A stretch of DNA of 47,229 bases, taken from assembly GCA_010692635.1 (NCBI GenBank), contig JAAHGL010000041.1, forward strand, positions 1 through 47,229, given 5' to 3'. The translations under genes and the position numbers were made by a program. Shown piece by piece: positions 17,235-25,668 of this stretch; position 1 is the stretch's first letter, and every line of letters begins with the position of its first letter. This DNA is from Symploca sp. SIO2C1. GTDB taxonomy: Bacteria; Cyanobacteriota; Cyanobacteriia; Cyanobacteriales; Coleofasciculaceae. The notes under the pieces were generated by a model. The model saw only the letters and a list, made by a program, of their open reading frames with translations. It did no database searches and was not told where the DNA came from.

Positions 17235-18566
17235 ATGATTTCTCGGCTGATCAAAATTGCTCTTGTCATCCTGTTTGTGGGAACAATTATTATTCTAACT
17301 TTTAATATATTGTTACCTAGCTTTAGTGATCCCAACTCTAGGATTTATGCATCAAGTTTTGGTTATCCTGCCCTACAACGTGCCAAAGGTCAACCCATCG
17401 TTGTGGAAACAGCATTAGCACAAATCACCCCCTTAGAAGATAATCTAGCCGCACCTGGGGAAGCTGTCCCCTTAGCAGATATAGAGCTCAGTCCTCAAAT
17501 CAAGGGAATTGTTGCAGAAGTTTATGTAACAGAAGGAGAACAAATCAAAAAAGGTCAACCTTTAATTCAGATCGAGCCATCGGATTTTGAAGCTAGGGTG
17601 AACCTGGCTCGCAATAATTTAGACATTGCCCAATCTCAGTTGCAATTACTTAGAACTTCTGCACAGGGAAGATTACAGAAATTAGAGAAAAGTGTCAGCG
17701 TTGCAGAGACTCAATTGCAGCAAGCTGAGATGAAAATCAAAAATATCCAAGAGATAATGCCTGAACCAACCAAGGACAAGATCAAAGAGTCTGAGGGGCA
17801 AGTGAAAATCGTTCGCAGTATTTTACAACAAACTAAGAAATTAATCAATAAAATACGCCCAACTCAAGAAAACTTATCCCTCACCCAAGCAAACCTCACT
17901 CAACAAATTGACAAGGGACGTTTAGCAGTAATCAATCGCCAACTGCAACTAGAAACAACACTGCGAGACTTAGAAAGAACGGTTATCTATGCTCCCAGTG
18001 ATGGTTTAGTGAGTCAAGTTCATACTGATGTGGGGGAATTGGTCTATCCCGGCATGAGATATCCTTTAGTTGCAATTAGTCAGAATGTGACTTTTAAAGC
18101 CTACATCGATCAAGCTAGACTTAATGCCTTAAAAGTTGGCGATCGCGCCACAGTTCACCTGAGTGCTTATCCAGGACAGGCATTTTCAGGTAAAGTGATT
18201 AAAATTAATCCAACGGTGGAAACCACAGTAAATCGTCGCTATAAACGAGGAATTAATCAACAATATACCTATGCAGTCTGGATTGATCTGGAAAATCTTG
18301 ATTTATCCCCTGGAGTACAAGGTTACGCTCAATTCAATCTAGTGCAAACCAGTCTAACAATCCCTGAGAGCTCGGTTACTCATCTATCTGCTGGGGAAGG
18401 TATGGTTATGGTGGTAGATTCAGGTCATGCAGTTGTTAAACAAGTAAAATTAGGAAGAAAGTTTCATCATCAGCGTCAAGTCTTGGTTGGATTAGAAGTT
18501 GGGGAAGAGGTTGTAATTCATCCTAGAGCAATTAATCCAGGGGATTTATTATCAATTGATAATTGA
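17235..18566 (+). CDS. HlyD/MacA-type membrane-fusion (periplasmic adaptor) protein
   Basis: 443 residues. One N-terminal membrane segment (about residues 5-29) is followed by a biotinyl-lipoyl half-domain (IELSPQIKGIVAEVYVTEGEQIKKGQPLIQI). Next come a coiled-coil hairpin at about 110-255 and the second lipoyl half (TVIYAPSDGLVSQVHTDVGELVYPG), then beta-barrel and membrane-proximal domains. Adaptors of this type link an inner-membrane ABC or RND pump to an outer-membrane TolC-like channel; neither partner is in the window. The start is preceded by CCTAACA heptamers instead of a Shine-Dalgarno, and the TGA stop is inside a TGATAAT heptamer array. The acyltransferase gene starts 60 bases downstream. 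Confidence 0.88.
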   Translation: MISRLIKIALVILFVGTIIILTFNILLPSFSDPNSRIYASSFGYPALQRAKGQPIVVETALAQITPLEDNLAAPGEAVPLADIELSPQIKGIVAEVYVTEGEQIKKGQPLIQIEPSDFEARVNLARNNLDIAQSQLQLLRTSAQGRLQKLEKSVSVAETQLQQAEMKIKNIQEIMPEPTKDKIKESEGQVKIVRSILQQTKKLINKIRPTQENLSLTQANLTQQIDKGRLAVINRQLQLETTLRDLERTVIYAPSDGLVSQVHTDVGELVYPGMRYPLVAISQNVTFKAYIDQARLNALKVGDRATVHLSAYPGQAFSGKVIKINPTVETTVNRRYKRGINQQYTYAVWIDLENLDLSPGVQGYAQFNLVQTSLTIPESSVTHLSAGEGMVMVVDSGHAVVKQVKLGRKFHHQRQVLVGLEVGEEVVIHPRAINPGDLLSIDN

Positions 18567-18600
18567 TAATTGATAATTGATAATTGATAATTGATAATTT
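18552..18600. repeat. heptamer STRR array (TTGATAA) overlapping a stop codon
   Basis: Six TTGATAA units. The stop codon TGA of the HlyD-type gene is formed by the array itself, and the last coding codons (Ser-Ile-Asp-Asn) are also repeat sequence. Confidence 0.9.
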
Positions 18601-18626
18601 TTTAATGAGTTCAGAAGAGGTTTGAG

Positions 18627-19730
18627 TTGTCAAATAAAAGCGATCTGATTAGAGAACGAATATTACCTTTAGATCTACTTAAGGCAATTAGTATCATAGC
18701 TGTAGTTTCGTTTCATGGTATTTTAGTACCACAACAGAGCTATGTTGACCTGGAATCAACTCTCAATATCCTGTTTGCACCTTTAAGATTTTGTGTGCCT
18801 GTTTTTCTGACAATCTCTTTTTTCTTATGTGAACAGAGTTTACAAAAACAAAAAGAAGATACAATCTATGATTGGCTTAAAAAGCGCTTAACTCGTTTGT
18901 TAATTCCAACTTTGTTTTGGTTTTTAGTAGCATCAGTGCTAGTTTTAATTAAGGAAAGTTTTATCGGGAACCCATTTACCGAAACTCTTAGAGAAATTAG
19001 CGAATTAGTCCTAACAGGTAGAATATTTGCTGGCGCATATTACCTGTTAATCGCACTACAATTATCGTTATTATTTATCTACCTAAATCGTTACTTTCTC
19101 CAGTGGCACAATCTAGCGATCGCTATTTTTTTGCAAAGCTTGGCATTCGGCGCTATTGATTTTTCACTCCAAGGTAATTGGGGAACACAATTCTCTGATT
19201 TTTTGCGATTAGTCGAACGCCCTTTCTTGATTTATTGGTTTGTTTATCTTGCTTTAGGTGTTTACTTATATACTAATTGGCAAGTATTGCGTCAAATTTC
19301 GGCTCGTATTCACACTCCTGTAAAAATATTATTGCTACTTGCGACTTCTATTCTTATGCTTACGGAAGCTACTTGGCTACATTACCTAACCGGACAAGCA
19401 TTTTTGCCTTTTGAGTATGCCATGTCATCTTGTATAATCAGCGTTTGTGTTTTGTTTGTTTGTTTAGCCTCTATTCAAGAAAATCAATTACCACCTAAGC
19501 TTTTTCAAATTGTTGATCTACTATCAAAATACAGTTTAGGTATTTTTTGTATTAATGGCATTCTTTTTCATATTCTTGTTGTCTTTAGTAGTTTTATCCT
19601 GCCAGACTTGACTTACAATTTGCCTGAAATTATAGTAATCAAAGTTTTGGGAACAGCACTTCTGCTCTCTGTTTCATTGGGACTATCAATTATCCTAAAA
19701 CGCCTCGGCTTGGAAAAGTGCGTCTCTTAG
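18627..19730 (+). CDS. membrane acyltransferase, family 3 (OafA/YrhL-like)
   Basis: A 367-residue polytopic inner-membrane protein with about ten hydrophobic segments. The first helix carries LDLLKAISIIAVVSFHG, including the catalytic-type histidine of acyltransferase family 3. These enzymes O-acylate cell-surface or exported glycans, using cytoplasmic acyl donors. The start is TTG 18627, supported by AGAAGAGG six bases upstream; the nearby ATG at 18605 is out of frame and terminates at once. It is co-directional with the adaptor gene 60 bases upstream and possibly with the glycosyltransferase, which fits modification and export of a glycan or glycolipid (inference). Confidence 0.85.
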   Translation: MSNKSDLIRERILPLDLLKAISIIAVVSFHGILVPQQSYVDLESTLNILFAPLRFCVPVFLTISFFLCEQSLQKQKEDTIYDWLKKRLTRLLIPTLFWFLVASVLVLIKESFIGNPFTETLREISELVLTGRIFAGAYYLLIALQLSLLFIYLNRYFLQWHNLAIAIFLQSLAFGAIDFSLQGNWGTQFSDFLRLVERPFLIYWFVYLALGVYLYTNWQVLRQISARIHTPVKILLLLATSILMLTEATWLHYLTGQAFLPFEYAMSSCIISVCVLFVCLASIQENQLPPKLFQIVDLLSKYSLGIFCINGILFHILVVFSSFILPDLTYNLPEIIVIKVLGTALLLSVSLGLSIILKRLGLEKCVS

Positions 19731-19759
19731 TATTTAATAAAAGGTATTAGGTGTTAGTG

Positions 19760-19793
19760 CAAGAAGGCAGAAGGCAGAAGGCAGGAGGGAAGA
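19760..19793. repeat. GAAGGCA heptamers
   Basis: Three to four GAAGGCA/GGAGGGA units lie between the convergent acyltransferase and aminotransferase genes. A shorter pair is at about 26300-26315. Confidence 0.75.
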
Positions 19794-19806
19794 AAGCTTT
19801 TAAACC

Positions 19807-21018
19807 TTATTGTGATTGAGAAACTAACGCTTCTGCTTGATAGCGAATATTTGCTTGCTTGAATCGCCTTAGTGCTTCCCCTAAGCGATCACACTCAGCA
19901 ATTAAACTAATTCTTACATAACCTTCACCGCCAACACCAAAGGCATTACCAGGGGTCACCACTACTCCAGTTTGTTGTAGCACATCTAGAGCAAAATCTG
20001 TTGAATTAGTACCAACAGGACAAGGAACCCACAGATACATTGTCGCTTTTGACTTGGGAACATCCCAGCCCAATTCTGCTAACCCCTCAATGAGAAAATC
20101 TCGACGGCGACGGTAGCGACTTTGGACTTTATCCAGGTATAGATCCGGCAACTGTAGGGCAGTTTCCGCTGCAGTTTGCAAGGCAGCAAAAATGCCATAG
20201 TCCAGATTAGTTTTTAATGTCCGTAACCCCTGAATAATGTGGCGATTACCGACAACAAAACCAACGCGCCAGCCTGCCATATTGTAGGTTTTCGATAAGG
20301 TATGAAACTCAACACCAATTTCCTTTGCACCAGGAATTTCTAGCAAGCTGGTAGGTTGATAACCGTCAAACGCTAGTTCGGCGTAACACAAATCATGAAC
20401 TAGCAGAATTGAATATTTACGAGCAAAGGCAACAATTTCTTCAAAAAACTCCCTGGGAGCGGTGGCAGTGGTGGGATTACTGGGATAGTTGAAATAGAGA
20501 ATCTTCGCTTGCTTCGCTACTTCATCGGGAATTGCTGCTAAATCAATTAACCAGTCGTTTTCCGGCTTCAGAATCAGACTGTGGATAGTACCACCAGCAA
20601 TCAGAGGACCTCGAAAATGGGCAGGATAGGCAGGGCTAGGTACTAAAATCAAATCACCAGGATTGACGTAAGCTAGGGCAAGGTGAGTTAACCCTTCTTT
20701 TGAACCCAACAAAGGTAAAGCTTCGCTATTTGGGTCTAGCTCAACATCATAACGGCGATGATACCAATTGGTGATTGCTTGGCGGAAATTAGCAGTACCT
20801 TCAAAAGGCGGGTAGCCGTGATTAGCAGGATTTTGCAAAGCTGCGATTGCCGCTTTAATTACTGGCTCAGGTGCTGCTCCATCAGGATTCCCCATCCCCA
20901 AGTCTATCAAATCAAGTCCCTGTTCCCGAGCACGGGCTTTGAGTTCATCTAAACGAGCAAATACATAGGGGGGTAGTGCACTCAGACGCTCTGCTGGGGT
21001 GATCCAATCTAGATTCAT
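19807..21018 (-). CDS. class I/II PLP-dependent aminotransferase (AlaC / DapL-like)
   Basis: A 403-residue fold-type I aminotransferase. IDLGMGNPDG near residue 40, the NYPSNPT motif, and HTLSKTYNMAGWRVGF with the PLP-binding lysine are all present; so is VRISLIAECDRL, with the carboxylate-binding arginine near the C-terminus. The HTLSK(T/S)YNMAGWR context is shared by glutamate-pyruvate (AlaC) and some LL-diaminopimelate aminotransferases, so the substrate cannot be fixed from sequence alone. The enzyme is cytoplasmic. ATG 21018 gives MNLDWITPAERLSALPPYVF, a normal N-terminus. The next gene upstream ends 34 bases away, but the functions look unrelated. Confidence 0.9.
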   Translation of the reverse strand: MNLDWITPAERLSALPPYVFARLDELKARAREQGLDLIDLGMGNPDGAAPEPVIKAAIAALQNPANHGYPPFEGTANFRQAITNWYHRRYDVELDPNSEALPLLGSKEGLTHLALAYVNPGDLILVPSPAYPAHFRGPLIAGGTIHSLILKPENDWLIDLAAIPDEVAKQAKILYFNYPSNPTTATAPREFFEEIVAFARKYSILLVHDLCYAELAFDGYQPTSLLEIPGAKEIGVEFHTLSKTYNMAGWRVGFVVGNRHIIQGLRTLKTNLDYGIFAALQTAAETALQLPDLYLDKVQSRYRRRRDFLIEGLAELGWDVPKSKATMYLWVPCPVGTNSTDFALDVLQQTGVVVTPGNAFGVGGEGYVRISLIAECDRLGEALRRFKQANIRYQAEALVSQSQ

Positions 21019-21052
21019 TGTTAGTAGGTTGGTGGTGTTATCCGTTTAATAA

Positions 21053-21850
21053 TTACATTTCATCAGGGTTAATTCCCATTTGGCGTAACCGCTCTGCTAG
21101 TCGCTCTGCTCGTTGTCGTTCTTGTTCTGCTCGTTGTCGTTCTTGCTCCAATTGAGATGTTAATAGCTGTGAGCGCTCGTCCCCAGTTAGCAACAAATTT
21201 CCTTGATTATCCCACCAACGCAGCCAAGGAAGTTTTACCTCATCATATTTTCCTTGCCAGATACCCAACTCGACACCCATTGCTGGAATCGGATAATGAC
21301 CACGTTCATTAGCCCTCATCAGCTCATAAGAACCCTCTACCAAATGATACATCTCTACTGAAGCTTTTTGAACCTCATAAATACCATAAAAAGGCACTCG
21401 AATTGCTTGCTCATACACCCAAAATTTGCCAGCCTTCTTTTTCTCCTCCTGATTATCTAGAGAAGGAGGTGTTTTGTCTCGTTCTTCTAAACCATCTCCC
21501 GAGACAAATTCCAGGACAATTAGTGGTGCAACAAACTCCTTCCACAATACATAAGAGCGCCGCATCTCACCATCTAGTAGAGGTGGTATGTTAGGAACAT
21601 AAAACCAATCAGGAGCTTCAGCACCTCTTTCTGGAGGTTCAGTTAAACGCCAATAAATGCCACTATCTTGGCCAATGCGATATTGTCCATCAGGATGAAG
21701 TTCCTGCAAAACAGGTCTGATAGAATCAGTTAGTAAAACGCTTTGCGGATGTTCTTGAAAATTTTTCACAAATGTACCATCAGACTCCGGTAACTGGGTA
21801 TGGTCTGGGATAACGGTAGTTGTACAGTGAGGAGATTTTGCAAGAGTCAT
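21053..21850 (-). CDS. Uma2-family (DUF820) putative restriction-endonuclease-like protein
   Basis: 265 residues. The core YRIGQDSGIYWRL, PDWFYVPNIP, LVEFVSGDG-like (LIVLEFVSGDGLEERD) and FYGIYEVQKASVEMYHL segments follow the PD-(D/E)xK-like plan of Uma2 proteins, which are massively expanded in cyanobacteria. The C-terminus is the typical glutamine/arginine-rich coiled coil (QERQRAEQERQRAERLAERL) ending MGINPDEM. A biochemical role is not established for the family; nuclease activity is inferred from fold. Confidence 0.88.
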   Translation of the reverse strand: MTLAKSPHCTTTVIPDHTQLPESDGTFVKNFQEHPQSVLLTDSIRPVLQELHPDGQYRIGQDSGIYWRLTEPPERGAEAPDWFYVPNIPPLLDGEMRRSYVLWKEFVAPLIVLEFVSGDGLEERDKTPPSLDNQEEKKKAGKFWVYEQAIRVPFYGIYEVQKASVEMYHLVEGSYELMRANERGHYPIPAMGVELGIWQGKYDEVKLPWLRWWDNQGNLLLTGDERSQLLTSQLEQERQRAEQERQRAERLAERLRQMGINPDEM

Positions 21851-21976
21851 AATTAGGGACTTCCAGATAAAAAATATCCTATTTCATATTTAGGCAGAGG
21901 AGCAAGAAGCAGGGGGAGTAAACAAGCATATTGAGTCCAAGAATTGGGATAGCTTATTTTTTGCAGTTCCCCTAAT

Positions 21977-22204
21977 TAGGGCTTGCTGCATAAGTGTGGA
22001 AGCTATACCAGACTATGCTTTCAATCATTTTTTTCGGGACAAAGTGCAAGGAAATGGTATCTTTTAGTTCAATTTCCTTGCACTTTCATGGGAAATCCCT
22101 GGGTGACCTTGGGGAATACAAGTGCTCAAAACGAGGATAAATGCTTAATTCCTTCTTACTTGTTACTTTTTACTTGTTACTTGTTACTTATTCAGCAAGC
22201 GCTA
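21977..22204. mobile_element. MITE-like element with AGGGYTTGCTG inverted repeats (copy 1)
   Basis: Ends AATTAGGGCTTGCTG and CAGCAAGCGCTAATT. Inside is the stem-loop AAGTGCAAGGAAA / TTTCCTTGCACTT (about 22041-22085) and a TTACTTG heptamer patch. Copy 2 at 44610-44987 shares the first 120 bases. The right AATTA overlaps the TAA stop of the alcohol dehydrogenase gene. Confidence 0.8.
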
Positions 22205-22205
22205 A

Positions 22206-23366
22206 TTACTCCCTTACCTCACTTACTGCTGTTGCTAAACCTAACTGGCTGTGATTTCTTTCAACTGGGGTTGTTGTAGAAACCATTGCTGCCATTAACT
22301 GCTCTGGCATGACTTTAAATGGTAGTCGATGGATATCGGAACCTTCTCTACAAGCAACTTCTGCTGCTTGCTTTAACTCTGCTAGGGTAATGTTCCCTAA
22401 TCCCAAGTCATCCAGAGTTTGGGGCAGACCAATCTCTGTGTAGAATGAGCGCAGCTGTTGCCGTGCTGCTGCTGCTAGTTGGTTGCCTTGAAGCATTTCT
22501 TCCAGACGCAGCTGTACGAGAATGCCATAGGCTACTTTCTCCCCATGTAAAGCATTGTGTGCTGCTGGTAGATGAGTTAAACCATTGTGAACCGCATGAG
22601 CAGCAACGGTACGACATTGAGCACCTCCCAAACCACCAATAACGCCAGCTAGTAGGATGGTGGCATCTACTACTTCCTGCCAGACTTCACTCCCTGGTTC
22701 TTGAAGAGCCTCTGCCGATTTTTGCAGCAGGATGTCTCGTAGTACTCTTGCTTGTTGTACGGCGGCAATGAGCAAGGTACTAGAGTCAGCACCACTACTA
22801 ACAGAAGCTTCATACCACTTTGCTAAAGCATCCCCAATACCTGCTACTAAGGTGCGTTGGGGTGCTGTCTGAATTATGCTGTAATCTAACACAAGTAAAT
22901 TCGGACAGTGGTTAAGACCTACATCATAGAGGAAAGCACCGTGGTCAGAATAAATATTGGATAAAGCTGTCCAAGCAGCACAGGTAGCAGCAGAGGTAGG
23001 TATGGTGATGACTGGTAAATGACACTGATGCGCTAAAAGTTTTGCCGTGTCTAAGGCTTTACCGCCGCCAATGCCGATAATGAGATCAGCTTGGTGGTTA
23101 CTTGCAGCTACTTTTAGGGATGCTAGGGATGCTTCACTGCAATCAGGACTATAGGATTCAAAGGAATAGGTAAGCTGCTGTTGTTCTAAGAGAGTTTCTA
23201 GTCGTGGTGCTAGACTAGCCAAAGTGCGATCGCCTCCTACAACTAAGGGACGATATCCCAAGTATGCGATCGCTTCTCCTGAAAGTGCTAGTGCCTGAGA
23301 ACCTCGTAACACCCTAGCTGGTGCTACAGTTAGGGAAAGCAAGGAGGTAGGTGCTTGGTTAATCAT
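22206..23366 (-). CDS. iron-containing alcohol dehydrogenase, glycerol dehydrogenase-like
   Basis: A 386-residue NAD(P)-dependent dehydrogenase. The nucleotide-binding GIGGGKALDTAKLLA motif is at about residues 98-112. ITIPTSAATCAAWTALSNIY follows, and a metal-binding region holds the histidines of HAVHNGLTHLPAAHNALHGEKVAYG. GldA-like enzymes oxidise glycerol or related polyols to the ketone; the physiological substrate here is uncertain. The protein is cytoplasmic. Its TAA stop coincides with the terminal repeat of a MITE-like element. The upstream region leads to the TnpB element with no sign of an operon. Confidence 0.87.
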   Translation of the reverse strand: MINQAPTSLLSLTVAPARVLRGSQALALSGEAIAYLGYRPLVVGGDRTLASLAPRLETLLEQQQLTYSFESYSPDCSEASLASLKVAASNHQADLIIGIGGGKALDTAKLLAHQCHLPVITIPTSAATCAAWTALSNIYSDHGAFLYDVGLNHCPNLLVLDYSIIQTAPQRTLVAGIGDALAKWYEASVSSGADSSTLLIAAVQQARVLRDILLQKSAEALQEPGSEVWQEVVDATILLAGVIGGLGGAQCRTVAAHAVHNGLTHLPAAHNALHGEKVAYGILVQLRLEEMLQGNQLAAAARQQLRSFYTEIGLPQTLDDLGLGNITLAELKQAAEVACREGSDIHRLPFKVMPEQLMAAMVSTTTPVERNHSQLGLATAVSEVRE

Positions 23367-23580
23367 GCCTTGAACAGAAAATTAAGAACTGTTGTGTATT
23401 AAAAATTAATATTACAGGACTTACGCAAAGCCTTCATTGACCGAAAATCGTAGGGCGCAAGCCGATGGCTTTCTACTCATGGGGATAAGCCCGTAGGCGA
23501 ATTTATTCGCCGTCAAACTTCTTTGTGATTGGCTACATACTGTTATGTATATAATAATTATACCTACAAGCTATTCTTAC

Positions 23581-23590
23581 AGGAGGTGAT
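23581..23590 (+). promoter_or_regulatory. strong Shine-Dalgarno deciding a GTG start of tnpB
   Basis: AGGAGGTGAT, an almost complete anti-16S match, lies six bases before GTG 23597. It is the strongest ribosome site in the window. TATATAATAATTATA lies about 30 bases upstream and may be the -10 region. Confidence 0.7.
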
Positions 23591-23596
23591 TTAAGG

Positions 23597-24772
23597 GTGT
23601 TGGTACTAGAGTACAAAGCAGTAGTTAAACCCAATCAAGTCAAAGCCATAGACGAAGCTATTCGTACCAGTCAATTTGTCCGTAACAAAGTGCTTAGATA
23701 TTGGATGGATAATCATGGCATTGGTAAAAAAGAACTGTACCAGTACAACACTCAGTTACGTGCACAATTCTGGTTTGTTAAGCATTTAAACAGCCATGCT
23801 TGCCAAGCTTCGGTTGAGAATGTCGAACGTGCAATTCATCGATTTTTCGATAATTGTAAAAAGAAGAAACCTGGTAAAAAAGGCTATCCACGGTTTAAGA
23901 AAAATTGTCGTTCTGTTGAGTACAAGCAATCGGGATGGAAGTTGCACTCATCAAAACGTCGTCTTAACTTCATTGATAAAAAAGGTATTGGTGAGGTGAA
24001 ATTACTGGGGAAATGGGATATCCATACTTACCCAGTTGAGTTAATCAAACGGGTTCGGATTATCCGTCGTGCTGATGGGTATTATGTGCAATTTTGCCTC
24101 AAGGCTGATAGCCAGCAAAATGCACCATTCACTACATCTGAAGTGGGTATTGATGTTGGTTTGGAGTATTTCTACTCCGACAGCAACGGCAACCATGAAG
24201 AGAACCCACGATATCTTCGCAAAGCTGAGAAAGATATCAAACGGGTACAACGCAAGATCTACAAAAAGAAGAAAGGGTCATCTGGCAGAAGAAAAGCACG
24301 TAGTGTTTATGCTCGGAAGCATTTGAAAGTAACAAGACAAAGGAATGAACATGCCAAAAGACTTGCACGTAACTTATGCTTAGCTAACGCTAAGGTCGTC
24401 TTGGAAGATTTGAATATTTCCGGCTTGGTAAGAAACCACAAGCTAGCTAAGAGTATCAGTGATGCTTCTTGGTACAACTTCCGTCAGTGGCTCGAATACT
24501 TTGGGGATAAGTTTGGGCGGGAAATAATTGCAGTAGCACCGCATTATACTAGCCAAGAGTGCAGTAATTGTGGAATTAAAGTTCAGAAATCTCTGAGTAC
24601 TCGTACTCATTCTTGTCCACATTGCGGGTACATTGAGCAACGCGATGTCAATGCGGCGATTGTAATTTTAAGTCGTGCAACTACCGAAGGGCATTCGGGA
24701 AGTAACGCTAATGGAGATGTTTCCTCTACTTCGGTTGGTCGCAAGACCTGTCGAGGCAAGAAACGTCGGTGA
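23597..24772 (+). CDS. tnpB: TnpB RNA-guided endonuclease
   Basis: 391 residues with a complete catalytic plan: RuvC-I aspartate D186 in VGIDVGLEYF, RuvC-II glutamate E270 in VVLEDLNISGL and RuvC-III aspartate D350 in QRDVNAA. The zinc ribbon has Cys322/325 (CSNCG) and Cys340/343 (CPHCG). The N-terminal helix-turn-helix/WED region begins LEYKAVVKPNQVKAIDEAI. Proteins of this family use an omega RNA from the element's right end to cut DNA next to a target-adjacent motif. That favours element retention and is ancestral to Cas12. GTG start with a very strong SD. No frameshift or stop, so it is likely functional. Confidence 0.92.
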   Translation: MLVLEYKAVVKPNQVKAIDEAIRTSQFVRNKVLRYWMDNHGIGKKELYQYNTQLRAQFWFVKHLNSHACQASVENVERAIHRFFDNCKKKKPGKKGYPRFKKNCRSVEYKQSGWKLHSSKRRLNFIDKKGIGEVKLLGKWDIHTYPVELIKRVRIIRRADGYYVQFCLKADSQQNAPFTTSEVGIDVGLEYFYSDSNGNHEENPRYLRKAEKDIKRVQRKIYKKKKGSSGRRKARSVYARKHLKVTRQRNEHAKRLARNLCLANAKVVLEDLNISGLVRNHKLAKSISDASWYNFRQWLEYFGDKFGREIIAVAPHYTSQECSNCGIKVQKSLSTRTHSCPHCGYIEQRDVNAAIVILSRATTEGHSGSNANGDVSSTSVGRKTCRGKKRR

Positions 24773-24806
24773 AGTTAGAATCCCCCAGCTTCTAGCCGTG
24801 GGGAGT
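24690..24806 (+). ncRNA. predicted omega RNA scaffold overlapping the tnpB 3' end
   Basis: By family knowledge the guide RNA scaffold covers the 3' end of tnpB and the right end. Here the right end holds a CCCC/GGGG hairpin at about 24783-24802, followed by AGTGTCAA. The guide would be the flanking bases that begin near 24807 (AAACATAGACTGGC). The 5' limit is a guess. Confidence 0.35.
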
Positions 24807-25035
24807 GTCAAAAACATAGACTGGCATTATAGCCAATAGAGATAAATTACAGGCAAATAGTATTAACGTCGTCTTGGAAGTAAACTTAACTTATAGTGCC
24901 GGACAATCTCGTTTTCACTTTAACTTATGTAAAGCAAAGCCATTTTGCTTTTGCATCATTAATTTGTCCAGAAAGACCCCTTTCTTTGGTAAGAAAAAGT
25001 GTAGAACTTGATTCCCTGAATTTGAGGGATGAGCC

Positions 25036-25668
25036 GTGCCCAACATAATCGCGATTATTAATGGTAAGGGAGGTGTTGGCAAAACAACTACCTCAGTAAA
25101 TTTGGCTGCAACTCTTGCAGATAAAAAACGAGTTCTTCTGGTTGATGCTGATCCTCAAGGTTCTGCAACCTGGTGGGTTGAGCGGGGTGGTTCAAGCATG
25201 GGATTTGACCTTGCTCAAGAGACAGATCCAACCCTTTTGAGTAGTTTACCTAAAATGAAAGGCTACGAGTTAGCAGTGGTGGATACCCCTCCAGCCCTGC
25301 GCTCTGAAGCCTTGGAGGCGGTGGTTGCAGTCGCCGATTATCTAATTTTGCCCACACCGCCCGCTCCAATGGACTTAGCTGTACTGATTGAAACGGTACG
25401 GGAAGCTATAGCAGCAGTGGGAGTAGCTCATCGAGTGCTTCTGACTCGGGTAGACTCCCGCAGTCTCCGGGAAGCAGTCGAGGCGCAAAAGACTCTTAGG
25501 GAATTGGGAGTTCCAGCATTCCATGCTTTTATACGGGCATACAAGGCTCACGAACGAGCTGCCCTTGAAGGTATACCAATTAGTCAATTGCGAGGGGAAA
25601 ATGCCCGTGAAGCGAAGGCAGACTACTGTCGTGTAGCTGATGAATTACAACGTGATTGGGGAAGCTAA
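25036..25668 (+). CDS. ParA/MinD-family ATPase
   Basis: A 210-residue deviant-Walker ATPase. The Walker A sequence [16 protein letters not shown] is at residues 10-25, including the signature lysine. [14 protein letters not shown] follows and [10 protein letters not shown] is the Walker B region. These ATPases bind DNA non-specifically in the ATP dimer and position plasmids, chromosomes, carboxysomes or receptor arrays with a partner protein. GTG start, with GAGGGATGAG just upstream. The next gene overlaps by one base (TAATG), so this is a two-gene module. Replication genes and parS-like iterons are not visible, which argues against an intact plasmid locus. The cargo is unknown. Confidence 0.88.
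   Translation: MPNIIAIINGKGGVGKTTTSVNLAATLADKKRVLLVDADPQGSATWWVERGGSSMGFDLAQETDPTLLSSLPKMKGYELAVVDTPPALRSEALEAVVAVADYLILPTPPAPMDLAVLIETVREAIAAVGVAHRVLLTRVDSRSLREAVEAQKTLRELGVPAFHAFIRAYKAHERAALEGIPISQLRGENAREAKADYCRVADELQRDWGS

Larger units (their letters stand above)
23412..24806 (+). mobile_element. IS200/IS605-superfamily element carrying only tnpB
   Basis: The right end is clear: after tnpB lies the hairpin CCCC-AGCTTCTAGCCGT-GGGG followed by AGTGTCAA near 24806. The left boundary is approximate; candidate left-end structure (GGGCGCAAGCCGATGGC, GGCGAAT/ATTCGCC) lies at about 23450-23515. No tnpA is present, so movement would need one in trans. AGGACTTACGCA at 23412 resembles the end of another repeat family and may be unrelated. 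Confidence 0.7.

Noticed and set aside
21983-22279. 98-codon plus-strand frame
   Set aside because: It lies in a MITE-like element and its TTACTTG repeats and runs antisense into the dehydrogenase gene.
25036-25668. Integrated plasmid partition locus
   Set aside because: No replication protein, iterons or recognisable parS site within several kilobases.
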